From contig NZ_RHQN01000005.1 of assembly GCF_003935425.1 (NCBI RefSeq), positions 371,008 through 435,007 of the forward strand: a stretch of DNA of 64,000 bases, given 5' to 3'. The DNA is from Pseudomonas sp. v388 (GTDB lineage Bacteria > Pseudomonadota > Gammaproteobacteria > Pseudomonadales > Pseudomonadaceae). The notes under the pieces are model-generated. The model did no database searches. It saw nothing but the letters and a program-made list of their open reading frames with translations, and was not told the DNA's origin. Every line of letters starts with the position of its first letter. Position 1 is the first letter of the stretch. Below, one piece after another: positions 56,670 through 64,000 of the stretch. The translations under genes and the position numbers were made by a program.

Positions 56670-57881
56670 TTACTGGCGGTAGCCCTTGACGAAGCTGCCG
56701 ATCCGGCCGATGGCCTGTTCCAGATCGTCGACCCGTGGCAGGGTCACGACGCGGAAGTGATCCGGCCACGGCCAGTTGAACGCCGTGCCCTGAACGACCA
56801 GCAGTTTTTCCGACAACAGCAGGTCGAGCACGAATTTCTCGTCGTTGTGGATCGGACAGACTTTGGGGTCGATACGCGGGAATGCATACAGCGCACCCAT
56901 CGGCTTGACGCAGCTGACGCCCGGGATGTCGTTGAGCAGTTCCCACGTCCGGTTACGCTGCTCCAGCAGGCGGCCTTGCGGCAGCACCAGGTCGTTGATG
57001 CTCTGGTAGCCGCCCAGCGCGGTCTGGATGGCATGCTGGCTCGGCACGTTGGCGCACAGGCGCATGTTGGCGAGAATATCGATGCCTTCGATGTAGCTCT
57101 GGGCGTTGTGCTTGGGTCCGGAGATGGCGATCCAGCCGGAACGGAAACCGGCCACCCGATAGGATTTGGACAGGCCGTTGAAGGTCAGGCACAGCAGGTC
57201 CGGCGCCAGCGAGGCGGTGCAGATGTGCACGGCATCGTCGTACAGGATCTTGTCGTAGATTTCGTCGGAGAACACCACCAGGTTGTGCTGGCGAGCCAGC
57301 TCCAGCATGCCCAGCAGAACTTCCTTGGAATACACCGCGCCGGTGGGGTTGTTCGGGTTGATGATGACCATGGCCTTGGTGTTCGGCGTGATCTTGGCCT
57401 TGATGTCCTGCAGGTCGGGCCACCAGTTGGCCTGTTCGTCGCACAGGTAATGCACCGGGTTGCCGCCGGCCAGGCTGACGGCCGCCGTCCACAGCGGGTA
57501 GTCCGGAGCCGGGATCAGCACCTCGTCACCGTTGTTGAGCAGCGCCTGCATCGACATCACGATCAGCTCGGAAACGCCGTTGCCCAGGTAGATGTCTTCG
57601 ATACCGACACCCTCGACCTGCTTTTGCTGGTAGTACTGCATGACCGCCTTGCGGGCGCTGAACAGCCCTTTGGAGTCACTGTAGCCCTGTGCGGTCGGCA
57701 GATTGCGGATCACGTCCTGCAGAATCTCGTCCGGCGCTTCGAAACCAAACGGTGCCGGATTGCCGATATTCAGCTTGAGGATGCGATGGCCTTCCTCTTC
57801 CAGGCGTTTGGCGTGCTTGAGCACCGGCCCGCGAATGTCATAACAGACGTTAGCGAGCTTGTTCGATTTGCTGAACTGCAT
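56670..57881 (-). CDS. alaA: Alanine-synthesising pyridoxal-phosphate aminotransferase (AlaA-like)
   Basis: 403 residues, class I aminotransferase. PLP motifs: GNGVSELIV, VIINPNNPTGAVYS and the lysine in NGLSKSYRVAGFRSGW. The sequence (SNKLANVCYDIRGPVLKHAKRLEEEG) fits AlaA/YfbQ-type glutamate-pyruvate transaminases. The start at 57881 gives MQFSKSNKLAN; the upstream frame continues but crosses the promoter region towards msrB. Divergent from msrB across about 190 bases. Confidence 0.9.
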   Translation of the reverse strand: MQFSKSNKLANVCYDIRGPVLKHAKRLEEEGHRILKLNIGNPAPFGFEAPDEILQDVIRNLPTAQGYSDSKGLFSARKAVMQYYQQKQVEGVGIEDIYLGNGVSELIVMSMQALLNNGDEVLIPAPDYPLWTAAVSLAGGNPVHYLCDEQANWWPDLQDIKAKITPNTKAMVIINPNNPTGAVYSKEVLLGMLELARQHNLVVFSDEIYDKILYDDAVHICTASLAPDLLCLTFNGLSKSYRVAGFRSGWIAISGPKHNAQSYIEGIDILANMRLCANVPSQHAIQTALGGYQSINDLVLPQGRLLEQRNRTWELLNDIPGVSCVKPMGALYAFPRIDPKVCPIHNDEKFVLDLLLSEKLLVVQGTAFNWPWPDHFRVVTLPRVDDLEQAIGRIGSFVKGYRQ

Positions 57882-58074
57882 GGTGATTGATCCCGAAAAT
57901 GGTCGTGCTGTTGCCGGCTTGCAATGAAGGTCGCAGGACCAAACGCCGTGAAAATGGGTTTGTGTGCGACAAACGCGGGTGCCAGACTGATGCCCGGCAA
58001 AGGCGCAATCATACGTGCCACCTGTTCTGCGGAAAAGACACAGATCAGGCTTTTTCAGATTCGGAGGTGTACCT

Positions 58075-58476
58075 GTGGACAAGCTCAACAAGACGCTCGA
58101 AGAGTGGAAGCAGATGCTCGACCCCGAGCAATACAACGTCTGTCGCCTGAAAGCGACCGAACGTCCTTTCACCGGCCAGTACAACAGCACCAAGACCGCA
58201 GGCGTCTACCATTGCGTCTGCTGCGACGAGCCGCTGTTCGACTCGCAGACCAAGTTCGACTCCGGATGCGGCTGGCCCAGTTTCTATGCGCCGATCGAAG
58301 GCAGTGCGGTGGTCGAGGTGCGCGATGTCAGCCACGGCATGATCCGCACCGAGGTGGTATGCGCCAAATGCGACGCGCATCTGGGCCATGTTTTTCCTGA
58401 CGGTCCGCCGCCCACCGGCCTGCGTTATTGCATCAACTCGGTGTGCCTGAACCTGGTGCCACGGGACGCGGCGTGA
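58075..58476 (+). CDS. msrB: Peptide-methionine (R)-S-oxide reductase
   Basis: 133 residues. It reduces the R-sulfoxide of methionine in proteins. Zinc cysteines are in HCVCC and CAKC, the catalytic Cys is in RYCINSV, and the conserved SGCGWPSFY is present. The start is a GTG at 58075 with GGAGG seven bases upstream, preferred over the ATG at 58015. It is followed closely by a glutathione peroxidase, so the pair looks like an oxidative-repair operon. Confidence 0.94.
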   Translation: MDKLNKTLEEWKQMLDPEQYNVCRLKATERPFTGQYNSTKTAGVYHCVCCDEPLFDSQTKFDSGCGWPSFYAPIEGSAVVEVRDVSHGMIRTEVVCAKCDAHLGHVFPDGPPPTGLRYCINSVCLNLVPRDAA

Positions 58477-58525
58477 CGGTGGCGTGGTTACATCAAGGCT
58501 TTCTGTTCACTGCGAGGACGCTGTC

Positions 58526-59011
58526 ATGAGCGAACCATTGCTGGGCATTCCGTGCACGACCATCAAGGGCGAGCAGAAAACGCTCTCCGACTTTGCCGGC
58601 AAAGCGGTGCTGGTGGTCAATACCGCCAGCAAGTGCGGTTTCACCCCCCAGTACAAAGGGCTGGAACAGCTCTGGCAGACCTACAAGGATCAGGGGCTGG
58701 TGGTGCTGGGTTTTCCCTGCAACCAGTTCGGCAAGCAGGAGCCGGGCAACGAGGGTGCCATCGCCGAGTTCTGCGAGGTCAACTACGGCGTCACGTTTCC
58801 GCTGTTCAAGAAGATCGATGTCAACGGCAGCGGCGCTCACCCTTTGTTCGTGCAGCTCAAGAAGCAGGCGCCGGGGCTATTGGGCTCCGAGTGGATCAAG
58901 TGGAATTTCACCAAGTTCCTGATCGGCAAGGACGGCCGGCTGGTGAAGCGTTTCTCGCCACTGACCAAACCGCAGGAGCTCGAGGGCGAGATCGAGTCGT
59001 TGCTCAAGTGA
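58526..59011 (+). CDS. Glutathione peroxidase family protein
   Basis: 161 residues. Peroxidatic Cys37 in [16 protein letters not shown], with the Gln in NQFGKQEPG and the Trp in KWNFTKFL completing the catalytic triad. The family uses glutathione or thioredoxin. GCGAGGA precedes the ATG at 58526. The stop lies six bases from the convergent histidine kinase stop. Confidence 0.93.
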   Translation: MSEPLLGIPCTTIKGEQKTLSDFAGKAVLVVNTASKCGFTPQYKGLEQLWQTYKDQGLVVLGFPCNQFGKQEPGNEGAIAEFCEVNYGVTFPLFKKIDVNGSGAHPLFVQLKKQAPGLLGSEWIKWNFTKFLIGKDGRLVKRFSPLTKPQELEGEIESLLK

Positions 59012-59017
59012 CCGGTG

Positions 59018-61369
59018 TCAGCTGTCCTGTGTGACCGGTATCCACTGTTCCAGCACGTTCAGCAATTCCGCACGGCGGAACGGCTTTGCCAGATAGTCGT
59101 TCATGCCCGCAGCCCGGCAGCGTTCCCGTTCCTCGGGCATGGCGTTGGCGGTCAGTGCCACGATCGGCAACTGGGGCCAGCGCCCGCTGCTACGGATCTG
59201 TCGACTGGCCTCATAGCCATCCATGACCGGCATGTTGCAGTCCATCAGGATCAGGTCGAACCGACTGCGCTCCAGCTCTTGCAGGGCTTCGCCGCCATGC
59301 CCGCTGATGATGACGTCGCAGCCCAGCTTGCTGAGCATCCCCTTGGCAACCAGTTGATTGACCGGATTGTCCTCCACCAACAGGATTCTTACCGGGCGCA
59401 GGGCGGCCAGCTCTTCGCTGGGCGGCACGGCGGCGCCTGTGTCTTCGTGATGCAGCGCACGGCGCAGGGTCTGATAAAGCGCACCGCGCGCCAACGGGCG
59501 GGCCTGCTGTTGCAGCGGGGCGAGGGCGGCAACCTGTTCGCCGGGCATGAAATTGCCATAGGCCGTCACCAGCAGGATCGGCGCCGGCGTGGCCGGGCGG
59601 ATGCTGAACAGGCATTCGGGGCAGTCGGTGATCACCAGGTCGGCGGCGGTGTCGTGGCCCAGATTGATGATTTTTTCATCGGTTCCCAGCCGTTTGAACG
59701 TAATGCCCCAGGCGGGCAGCAGATTGCCCAACAACTCCACCAGACCGCTACCTGCGGTGCTGACCACCGTCACCCGGCCTTTGAGTGGGCCGGGAACAAT
59801 GGCAGGCAGGTGGACGGGAAGCGGCAGCTCGGCGACGAACACACTGCCGAAACCTGACTGGGACTGAATGCTCAGACGCCCGCTCATGGCTTCGCACAGG
59901 TTGTGGGTCAGCGCCAGGCCCAATCCGGTGCCGCCGAACTGGCGGGTGATTGCCGCTTCGGCCTGGGTGAATGGCTGGAAGATCCTGGCCTGGGCGTCCG
60001 TGGCGATGCCGATGCCGGTGTCACGCACTTCGATCCTGACGCGATTTTCCCGGGTATCCGCGTCGACAGTGCTGGTCAGGCGTACATCCACCCGGCCGAA
60101 GCGGGTGAACTTCAACGCATTGGACAGCAGGTTGCTGACCACCTGGCGCACTCGGGTCGGATCGCCGATGACCATGGCGGGAAAGTCCGGCGGTATCAGG
60201 CACGTCAGTTCCACGCTCGGGGCGGCATTCTGTGACAGCAGGCTGGCTGTATCTTCGACCAGATTGCCCAGGTCGAACGGAATGCGCTCGATCTCCAGGT
60301 GCCCGGCGTTGAACTTGGACAGGTCGAGAATATCGTTGAGCAGCTCCACCAGGACCTTGCCGGAGTCATGGGCGATCATCAGTTGCTGGCGTTGCTCGGC
60401 GCTCAGTGGCCCGTCCATCGACAGCGCCAACATGCCCAGCAGACCGTTGAGCGGCGTACGTATCTCGTGGCTCATGTTGGCGAGGAAGGCCGAGCGGGCC
60501 TGGGCCATGTCCATGGCGGTACTGCGTGCCAGTTGCAGCTCTTCGTTGGACTGACTCAGGCGCAGGTTACTGGCCTTGAGCTCATTGGTGCGCGCCGAGA
60601 CGATATCTTCCAGCTCGTTGAGGTGATCGGTCAGACGGTTTTCCGCCTCCAGGCGCCTGGAGAATTCAGTGGACATGGATTCGATCTGGCGGTTGAACGC
60701 TTCGACCAATACGCCGATCTCGTCCTGCTCATGATGAGGCGGGCAAGTGATCTTCTGCCGGGTCGGGCTGCGCGGGTCGTGACTGATCAGGTCGCGAATG
60801 ACCCGCACCAGCGGTTTGGTCAGTGTCGTGTAGAACAGAATGGTCAGGATGCCGGCCAGCGCCAGGCTGCGCACGAAACCGTTGAGCAGCGTGATCTCTG
60901 CGCGCTGCAGGAAATGACTGCCGAAGGCGAAGGTGTCGACTTCCAGGTACAGCGTGCCGATGTTTTCGCCGGGCAGATGATCCAGATCCAGGATTTCTGC
61001 GAACCGCCGGTTCTCGCCGAACAGCCAGTCGCTGAGCACGCGGTAGCGTCCACTGGCAGGCGGGCGCTCGACGCTGGAGAGCACCATATTGTTGTTGTCG
61101 GTGAGGCGGGCGCCGATCACGGCCGGCGATTGCAAAAGGCCCAGGGTCAGTTCCTGGGCCAGCTCGGCATCGATGTTGTAGGCGATACGCGAAGCGGGGT
61201 TGTGGCTGATTTCCAGCAGCGAGTTAATTTCACGATCGATGGAGGCATCTTCGCTGGCATAATCGAGGGCAATCTGCAGCAGGCTGAGCAAGGTTCCCAG
61301 GACAAAGCCGATCAGGACCGCCAGGCGAGCCTGTTTGAATGACAGCCGGTTGGTGAGCGGAATGTCCAT
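59018..61369 (-). CDS. Hybrid sensor histidine kinase/response regulator
   Basis: 783 residues. Two membrane helices (about 15-35 and 165-185) flank a periplasmic sensor domain. A HAMP-like region and coiled coil (about 190-285) lead to the HisKA domain with the phosphorylatable His near 299 (MSHEIRTPLNG) and the ATP-binding domain (DTGIGIATDA, FGGTGLGLAL). A C-terminal REC domain (from about 650) has its phospho-Asp in LILMDCNMPVMDG. No Hpt domain or partner regulator is adjacent, so downstream signalling must use another protein. Signal unknown. Confidence 0.9.
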   Translation of the reverse strand: MDIPLTNRLSFKQARLAVLIGFVLGTLLSLLQIALDYASEDASIDREINSLLEISHNPASRIAYNIDAELAQELTLGLLQSPAVIGARLTDNNNMVLSSVERPPASGRYRVLSDWLFGENRRFAEILDLDHLPGENIGTLYLEVDTFAFGSHFLQRAEITLLNGFVRSLALAGILTILFYTTLTKPLVRVIRDLISHDPRSPTRQKITCPPHHEQDEIGVLVEAFNRQIESMSTEFSRRLEAENRLTDHLNELEDIVSARTNELKASNLRLSQSNEELQLARSTAMDMAQARSAFLANMSHEIRTPLNGLLGMLALSMDGPLSAEQRQQLMIAHDSGKVLVELLNDILDLSKFNAGHLEIERIPFDLGNLVEDTASLLSQNAAPSVELTCLIPPDFPAMVIGDPTRVRQVVSNLLSNALKFTRFGRVDVRLTSTVDADTRENRVRIEVRDTGIGIATDAQARIFQPFTQAEAAITRQFGGTGLGLALTHNLCEAMSGRLSIQSQSGFGSVFVAELPLPVHLPAIVPGPLKGRVTVVSTAGSGLVELLGNLLPAWGITFKRLGTDEKIINLGHDTAADLVITDCPECLFSIRPATPAPILLVTAYGNFMPGEQVAALAPLQQQARPLARGALYQTLRRALHHEDTGAAVPPSEELAALRPVRILLVEDNPVNQLVAKGMLSKLGCDVIISGHGGEALQELERSRFDLILMDCNMPVMDGYEASRQIRSSGRWPQLPIVALTANAMPEERERCRAAGMNDYLAKPFRRAELLNVLEQWIPVTQDS

Positions 61370-61458
61370 GAATGCCTACTGCCATGTCGAATGCCCAATG
61401 CCGGCCAAGCATAGCCGATAGCGCTTGCCGGTTAATCAGTTAAATATGAGGAGAAACC

Positions 61459-62349
61459 GTGGATTCTCGGTTGAACGCTTTTCTGGAGAGGGCCGACGCT
61501 GTGCTGGCCCGGCTGGAACCGTTGCTCCCCGCGCTGCGCGAATCGGTCGATTGGTCGCAGGCGCTGGCTGCACGATGGGTGAGGGAAGGGCGCAGCGGGT
61601 ACCTGATGCCGCTCGAGGTCAGCCTCGATATGCGCATGAGCGACCTGATCGGCGTCGATCTGCAACGCGACCAGTTGGCGCGCAACACGCGCCAGTTCCT
61701 CGACGGCCTGCCCGCCAACCATGCCTTGATGTGGGGTTCGCGTGGCACCGGCAAATCTTCGCTGGTTCGCGCATTGCTGGCAGAGTACGCCGGTGCCGGC
61801 CTGCGCCTGATCGAGATCGAACGCGATCATCTGGGTGATCTGCCGCGGGTGGTCGAACAGTTGCAAAAGCTGCCGCAACGTTTCGTGCTGTTCTGTGACG
61901 ACCTGTCGTTCGAATCCGGCGAAGGCGACTATCGCGTGCTCAAGAGCGTGCTCGACGGCTCACTGGAACAGGCGCCGGACAACGTTTTGTTGTATGCCAC
62001 TTCCAACCGGCGCCACCTGGTGCCCGAGAAGGAAAGCGATAACGCCAACTGGCAACAGGTGGACGGCGAGCTGCACCCCAGTGAGGCGGTGGAGGACAAG
62101 ATCGCACTGTCCGATCGCTTCGGACTGTGGCTGTCGTTCTATCCATTTACCCAGGAGCATTACCTCAATGTCGTGGAGCACTGGATTACCCAGCTGGCCG
62201 AGAAGGCCGGGCTGGGCTGGCAGCGCGACGAGGAACTGGACAAGGCCGCCGTCCGCTGGGCGACCGGCCGCGGCAACCGCAACGGCCGCTGCGCTTATCA
62301 ATTCGCCCGTTACTGGGTAGGTCTCAAATTGCTGGAGCAACACCCATGA
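61459..62349 (+). CDS. AAA+ ATPase of the DUF815 type
   Basis: 296 residues. Walker A GSRGTGKSS near residue 93, Walker B FVLFCDDLSF near 140, and a sensor-like YATSNRRHL near 180, with FYPFTQEHYLNVVEHWI typical of DUF815. Start is a GTG at 61459 with a GAGGAG Shine-Dalgarno six bases upstream. Its stop overlaps the msrC start (ATGA). Function of the family is not established; the conserved pairing with fRMsr is worth noting. Confidence 0.85.
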   Translation: MDSRLNAFLERADAVLARLEPLLPALRESVDWSQALAARWVREGRSGYLMPLEVSLDMRMSDLIGVDLQRDQLARNTRQFLDGLPANHALMWGSRGTGKSSLVRALLAEYAGAGLRLIEIERDHLGDLPRVVEQLQKLPQRFVLFCDDLSFESGEGDYRVLKSVLDGSLEQAPDNVLLYATSNRRHLVPEKESDNANWQQVDGELHPSEAVEDKIALSDRFGLWLSFYPFTQEHYLNVVEHWITQLAEKAGLGWQRDEELDKAAVRWATGRGNRNGRCAYQFARYWVGLKLLEQHP

Positions 62350-62828
62350 TCGATCTGCAACACACCGGCGCCGGGCTTGACGGCTACCGTCTGCTCGCTG
62401 CCCAGCTGGAAGCACTGCTGGCCGACGAGCGCGATTTCATCGCCAACGCGGCACAGTTTTCTGCCTTCCTCTATACCCAGCTCGATGATCTGAACTGGGC
62501 CGGCTTTTATCTCAACCGCGATGAAGAACTGGTGCTCGGGCCGTTCCAGGGTCAGATCGCCTGTGTGCGTATTCCCTTCGGCCGGGGTGTGTGTGGCGCC
62601 GCGGCGCAGAGCCGGCAGACCCAGCGGGTCGAAGACGTGCACGCGTTTCCCGGCCACATCGCCTGCGACAGTGCGTCGAACAGTGAACTGGTGGTGCCGT
62701 TGGTCAAGGAGGGGCGCCTGATTGGCGTGCTGGACCTGGACAGTCCGAGCCTCAAGCGTTTCACAGAAGTGGATCAGGAAGGGATCGAGCGTCTGGCGCA
62801 GATCTTTCTCGCGGCTACCGACTGCTGA
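62346..62828 (+). CDS. msrC: Free methionine-(R)-sulfoxide reductase (GAF domain)
   Basis: 160 residues, a single GAF domain. The three conserved cysteines are in QIACVRIPFGRGVCGAAA and HIACDSASNSELVVPL; fRMsr enzymes use them to reduce free Met-R-O. It begins MIDLQHTGAGLDGYRLL and is coupled to the ATPase by a four-base overlap. A large hairpin follows at 62840-62872. Confidence 0.92.
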   Translation: MIDLQHTGAGLDGYRLLAAQLEALLADERDFIANAAQFSAFLYTQLDDLNWAGFYLNRDEELVLGPFQGQIACVRIPFGRGVCGAAAQSRQTQRVEDVHAFPGHIACDSASNSELVVPLVKEGRLIGVLDLDSPSLKRFTEVDQEGIERLAQIFLAATDC

Positions 62829-62839
62829 GTCGGTGCGCG

Positions 62840-62872
62840 GCCGCTGTGCATGGGCGGGCCATGCGCAGCGGC
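62840..62872. terminator. Long hairpin between convergent genes
   Basis: A 14-base stem with one G-T wobble and a five-base loop GCGGG. There is no T run, so termination, if any, would depend on the strong stem; it may serve either strand. Confidence 0.5.
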
Positions 62873-62882
62873 GGGGCGGTCA

Positions 62883-63653
62883 TCAATCGTAGATGACTTT
62901 CTTCTTCCATTCCGATTCGGTGTCGTCAGCCTTCAGGCCTTCGGTCAGGGCGTTGTCGTCATCATCGGTCGGTGCGATGTTGGTCAGTACCATCGAGTTG
63001 GCGCGTGCCAGTTGTTTCTCCATTGCCTGCAGCTGCTGCTGATAGGTAACCGGGTCCGGCTGGTTGCGCAGATACTGCACGCCACGCTCGAATGCCAGGC
63101 GCGCCTGACCCGGCTGCTCCTGAGCCAAGGCTGCCTGCCCCAGGTTATTGAAGAACTCGATGTGCAGGCTGACCAGAATGGTGCGGATCTCGCGGATCCA
63201 GTGCTTGGCTTCGCTGGTCGGCAGGAAACCGTCGTGGGCCGCGCGGGTCACCTGACCGTGCAAGGCTTCGAGCAGGAAGCGCACGTCCTTGGCCTTGGCC
63301 TCGGTCTGGATCGGGCTGACCGGATTGGTCACCGGAATGCGGTCACCCAGGTTGACCAGCTCTTCCAGTTCGGCAACGCGCTGCTTGAGCTGCGCGTTGT
63401 TCTTTTCCAGCGCGAGCATACGCTGTACCACGTTGAGTTCCAGGCGCGCCAGCAACAGCTTGAGCGCGGGAGACATCAACTGGCCAGGGAAGGTCTCGTT
63501 GATCTCGGCGCAGCGGCGTAGCCGGTCACCCAGTTCGACCTTGCTGCGGGCCTTGTCCAGTTTGCTGTTTTCAGCGACGTGATTGAGGTAGCCGATCGCG
63601 ATCAGCAGCGCGATGCCTGCTACTACCATCAGCGTGATCATGAGTGGTGTCAC
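62883..63653 (-). CDS. Hypothetical membrane-anchored coiled-coil protein
   Basis: 256 residues. One N-terminal hydrophobic helix (about 5-23), a coiled-coil of about 25 residues (MLALEKNNAQLKQRVAELEELV) near 80, and a helical middle (AKHWIREIRTILVSLHIEFFNNLGQAALAQEQ) with TPR-like character. The C-terminus is acidic (DDDDNALTEG). No enzymatic motif. Transcribed towards msrC. Probably a conserved pseudomonad protein of unknown role. Confidence 0.75.
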   Translation of the reverse strand: MTPLMITLMVVAGIALLIAIGYLNHVAENSKLDKARSKVELGDRLRRCAEINETFPGQLMSPALKLLLARLELNVVQRMLALEKNNAQLKQRVAELEELVNLGDRIPVTNPVSPIQTEAKAKDVRFLLEALHGQVTRAAHDGFLPTSEAKHWIREIRTILVSLHIEFFNNLGQAALAQEQPGQARLAFERGVQYLRNQPDPVTYQQQLQAMEKQLARANSMVLTNIAPTDDDDNALTEGLKADDTESEWKKKVIYD

Positions 63654-63834
63654 TGCGCAAACCTCATTTATTCAAGTAATTTTCACGCGAGTGTAGTGGC
63701 TAACCACTATCGCGCATAGACATGCTCGTCGGACTTCGCACGCATCGCTTCTTTATACGTGTTGTATATCGGCCGCCGAATGAAAGCCTGAAGAGGCGTG
63801 AAGTCATTGATTTCAATAAATTTTCATTAGGGGG

Positions 63835-63863
63835 TTGACGACCTCCAAAACCATCCATAGAAT
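63835..63863 (+). promoter_or_regulatory. Sigma70 promoter for tRNA-Glu
   Basis: TTGACG (63835-63840) and TAGAAT (63858-63863) are separated by 17 bases and followed by GCGCGCC, a GC-rich discriminator typical of stringently controlled stable-RNA promoters. Confidence 0.85.
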
Positions 63864-63925
63864 GCGCGCCACTTACAGCGTAAAGCACACAGCGAAGCGC
63901 AGTAAGTAGTGAATGTTGTACGTGT

Positions 63926-64000
63926 GTCCCCTTCGTCTAGTGGCCTAGGACACCGCCCTTTCACGGCGGTAACAGGGGTTCGAGTCCCCTAGGGGACGCC
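63926..64000 (+). tRNA. tRNA-Glu (anticodon TTC)
   Basis: The cloverleaf is clear: acceptor GTCCCCT paired with AGGGGAC, D-arm, anticodon loop CTTTCAC with TTC, and T-arm GGGG-TTCGAGT-CCCC. It is encoded with CC of the CCA end; the final A falls just outside the window. A strong promoter lies about 60 bases upstream. Confidence 0.97.

Overview
The window is a gene-dense stretch of a Pseudomonas chromosome, most likely from the P. syringae/P. fluorescens side of the genus. This is inferred from the gene order gyrA-serC-pheA-hisC2-tyrA/aroA-cmk-rpsA-ihfB, the fused prephenate dehydrogenase/EPSP synthase, the EarP/EF-P pair with Arg32, REP-like sequences of the GTAGGAG type and strong G/C bias at third codon positions. 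No sequence search was possible, so species assignment is inference.

Layout. (1) 1-12350: the tail of mtnA, then gyrA and a tightly packed co-directional block for serine, aromatic and histidine metabolism (serC, pheA, hisC2, tyrA-aroA, cmk), followed by rpsA, ihfB and a small LapA/YciS-type membrane protein. (2) 12351-18500: a short surface-polysaccharide locus at the site between ihfB and wbpM that holds the O-antigen cluster in P. aeruginosa. Here it has only a metallo-beta-lactamase/beta-CASP protein plus WbpV-, WbpL- and WbpM-like enzymes, which together could make an undecaprenyl-PP-QuiNAc (or similar) primer. (3) 18662-30150: mixed core genes, including a ComEA-like protein, a serine/threonine permease, a GreA/B-like factor, earP and efp, ohr/ohrR, a TauE permease next to a LysR regulator, a YcaQ-type DNA glycosylase and class II DAHP synthase. 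(4) 30151-48531: a type I secretion operon on the minus strand. It comprises a 4260-residue Bap/LapF-like adhesin with about 40 Ig-like repeats and its TolC, ABC and HlyD-type exporters. A small trypsin-like lipoprotein converges on it. (5) 49014-52001: a spermidine-synthase-like protein and the RNA helicase DeaD with a long leader. (6) 52089-53747: a bacteriocin module with a short S-type pyocin carrying a colicin E3-like nuclease domain and two tandem, paralogous immunity-like genes. (7) 53884-64000: a DODA-type dioxygenase, thiopurine methyltransferase, htpX, an AlaA-like aminotransferase, msrB, glutathione peroxidase, a hybrid histidine kinase, an AAA ATPase with free-Met-(R)-sulfoxide reductase, a coiled-coil membrane protein and tRNA-Glu with a clear sigma70 promoter.

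The least ordinary parts are three. The pyocin nuclease domain has Asn where colicin E3 has its catalytic His, and it carries a duplicated immunity gene. The giant adhesin operon has a serine-protease-like lipoprotein next door. The collapsed O-antigen locus keeps only the initiation enzymes.
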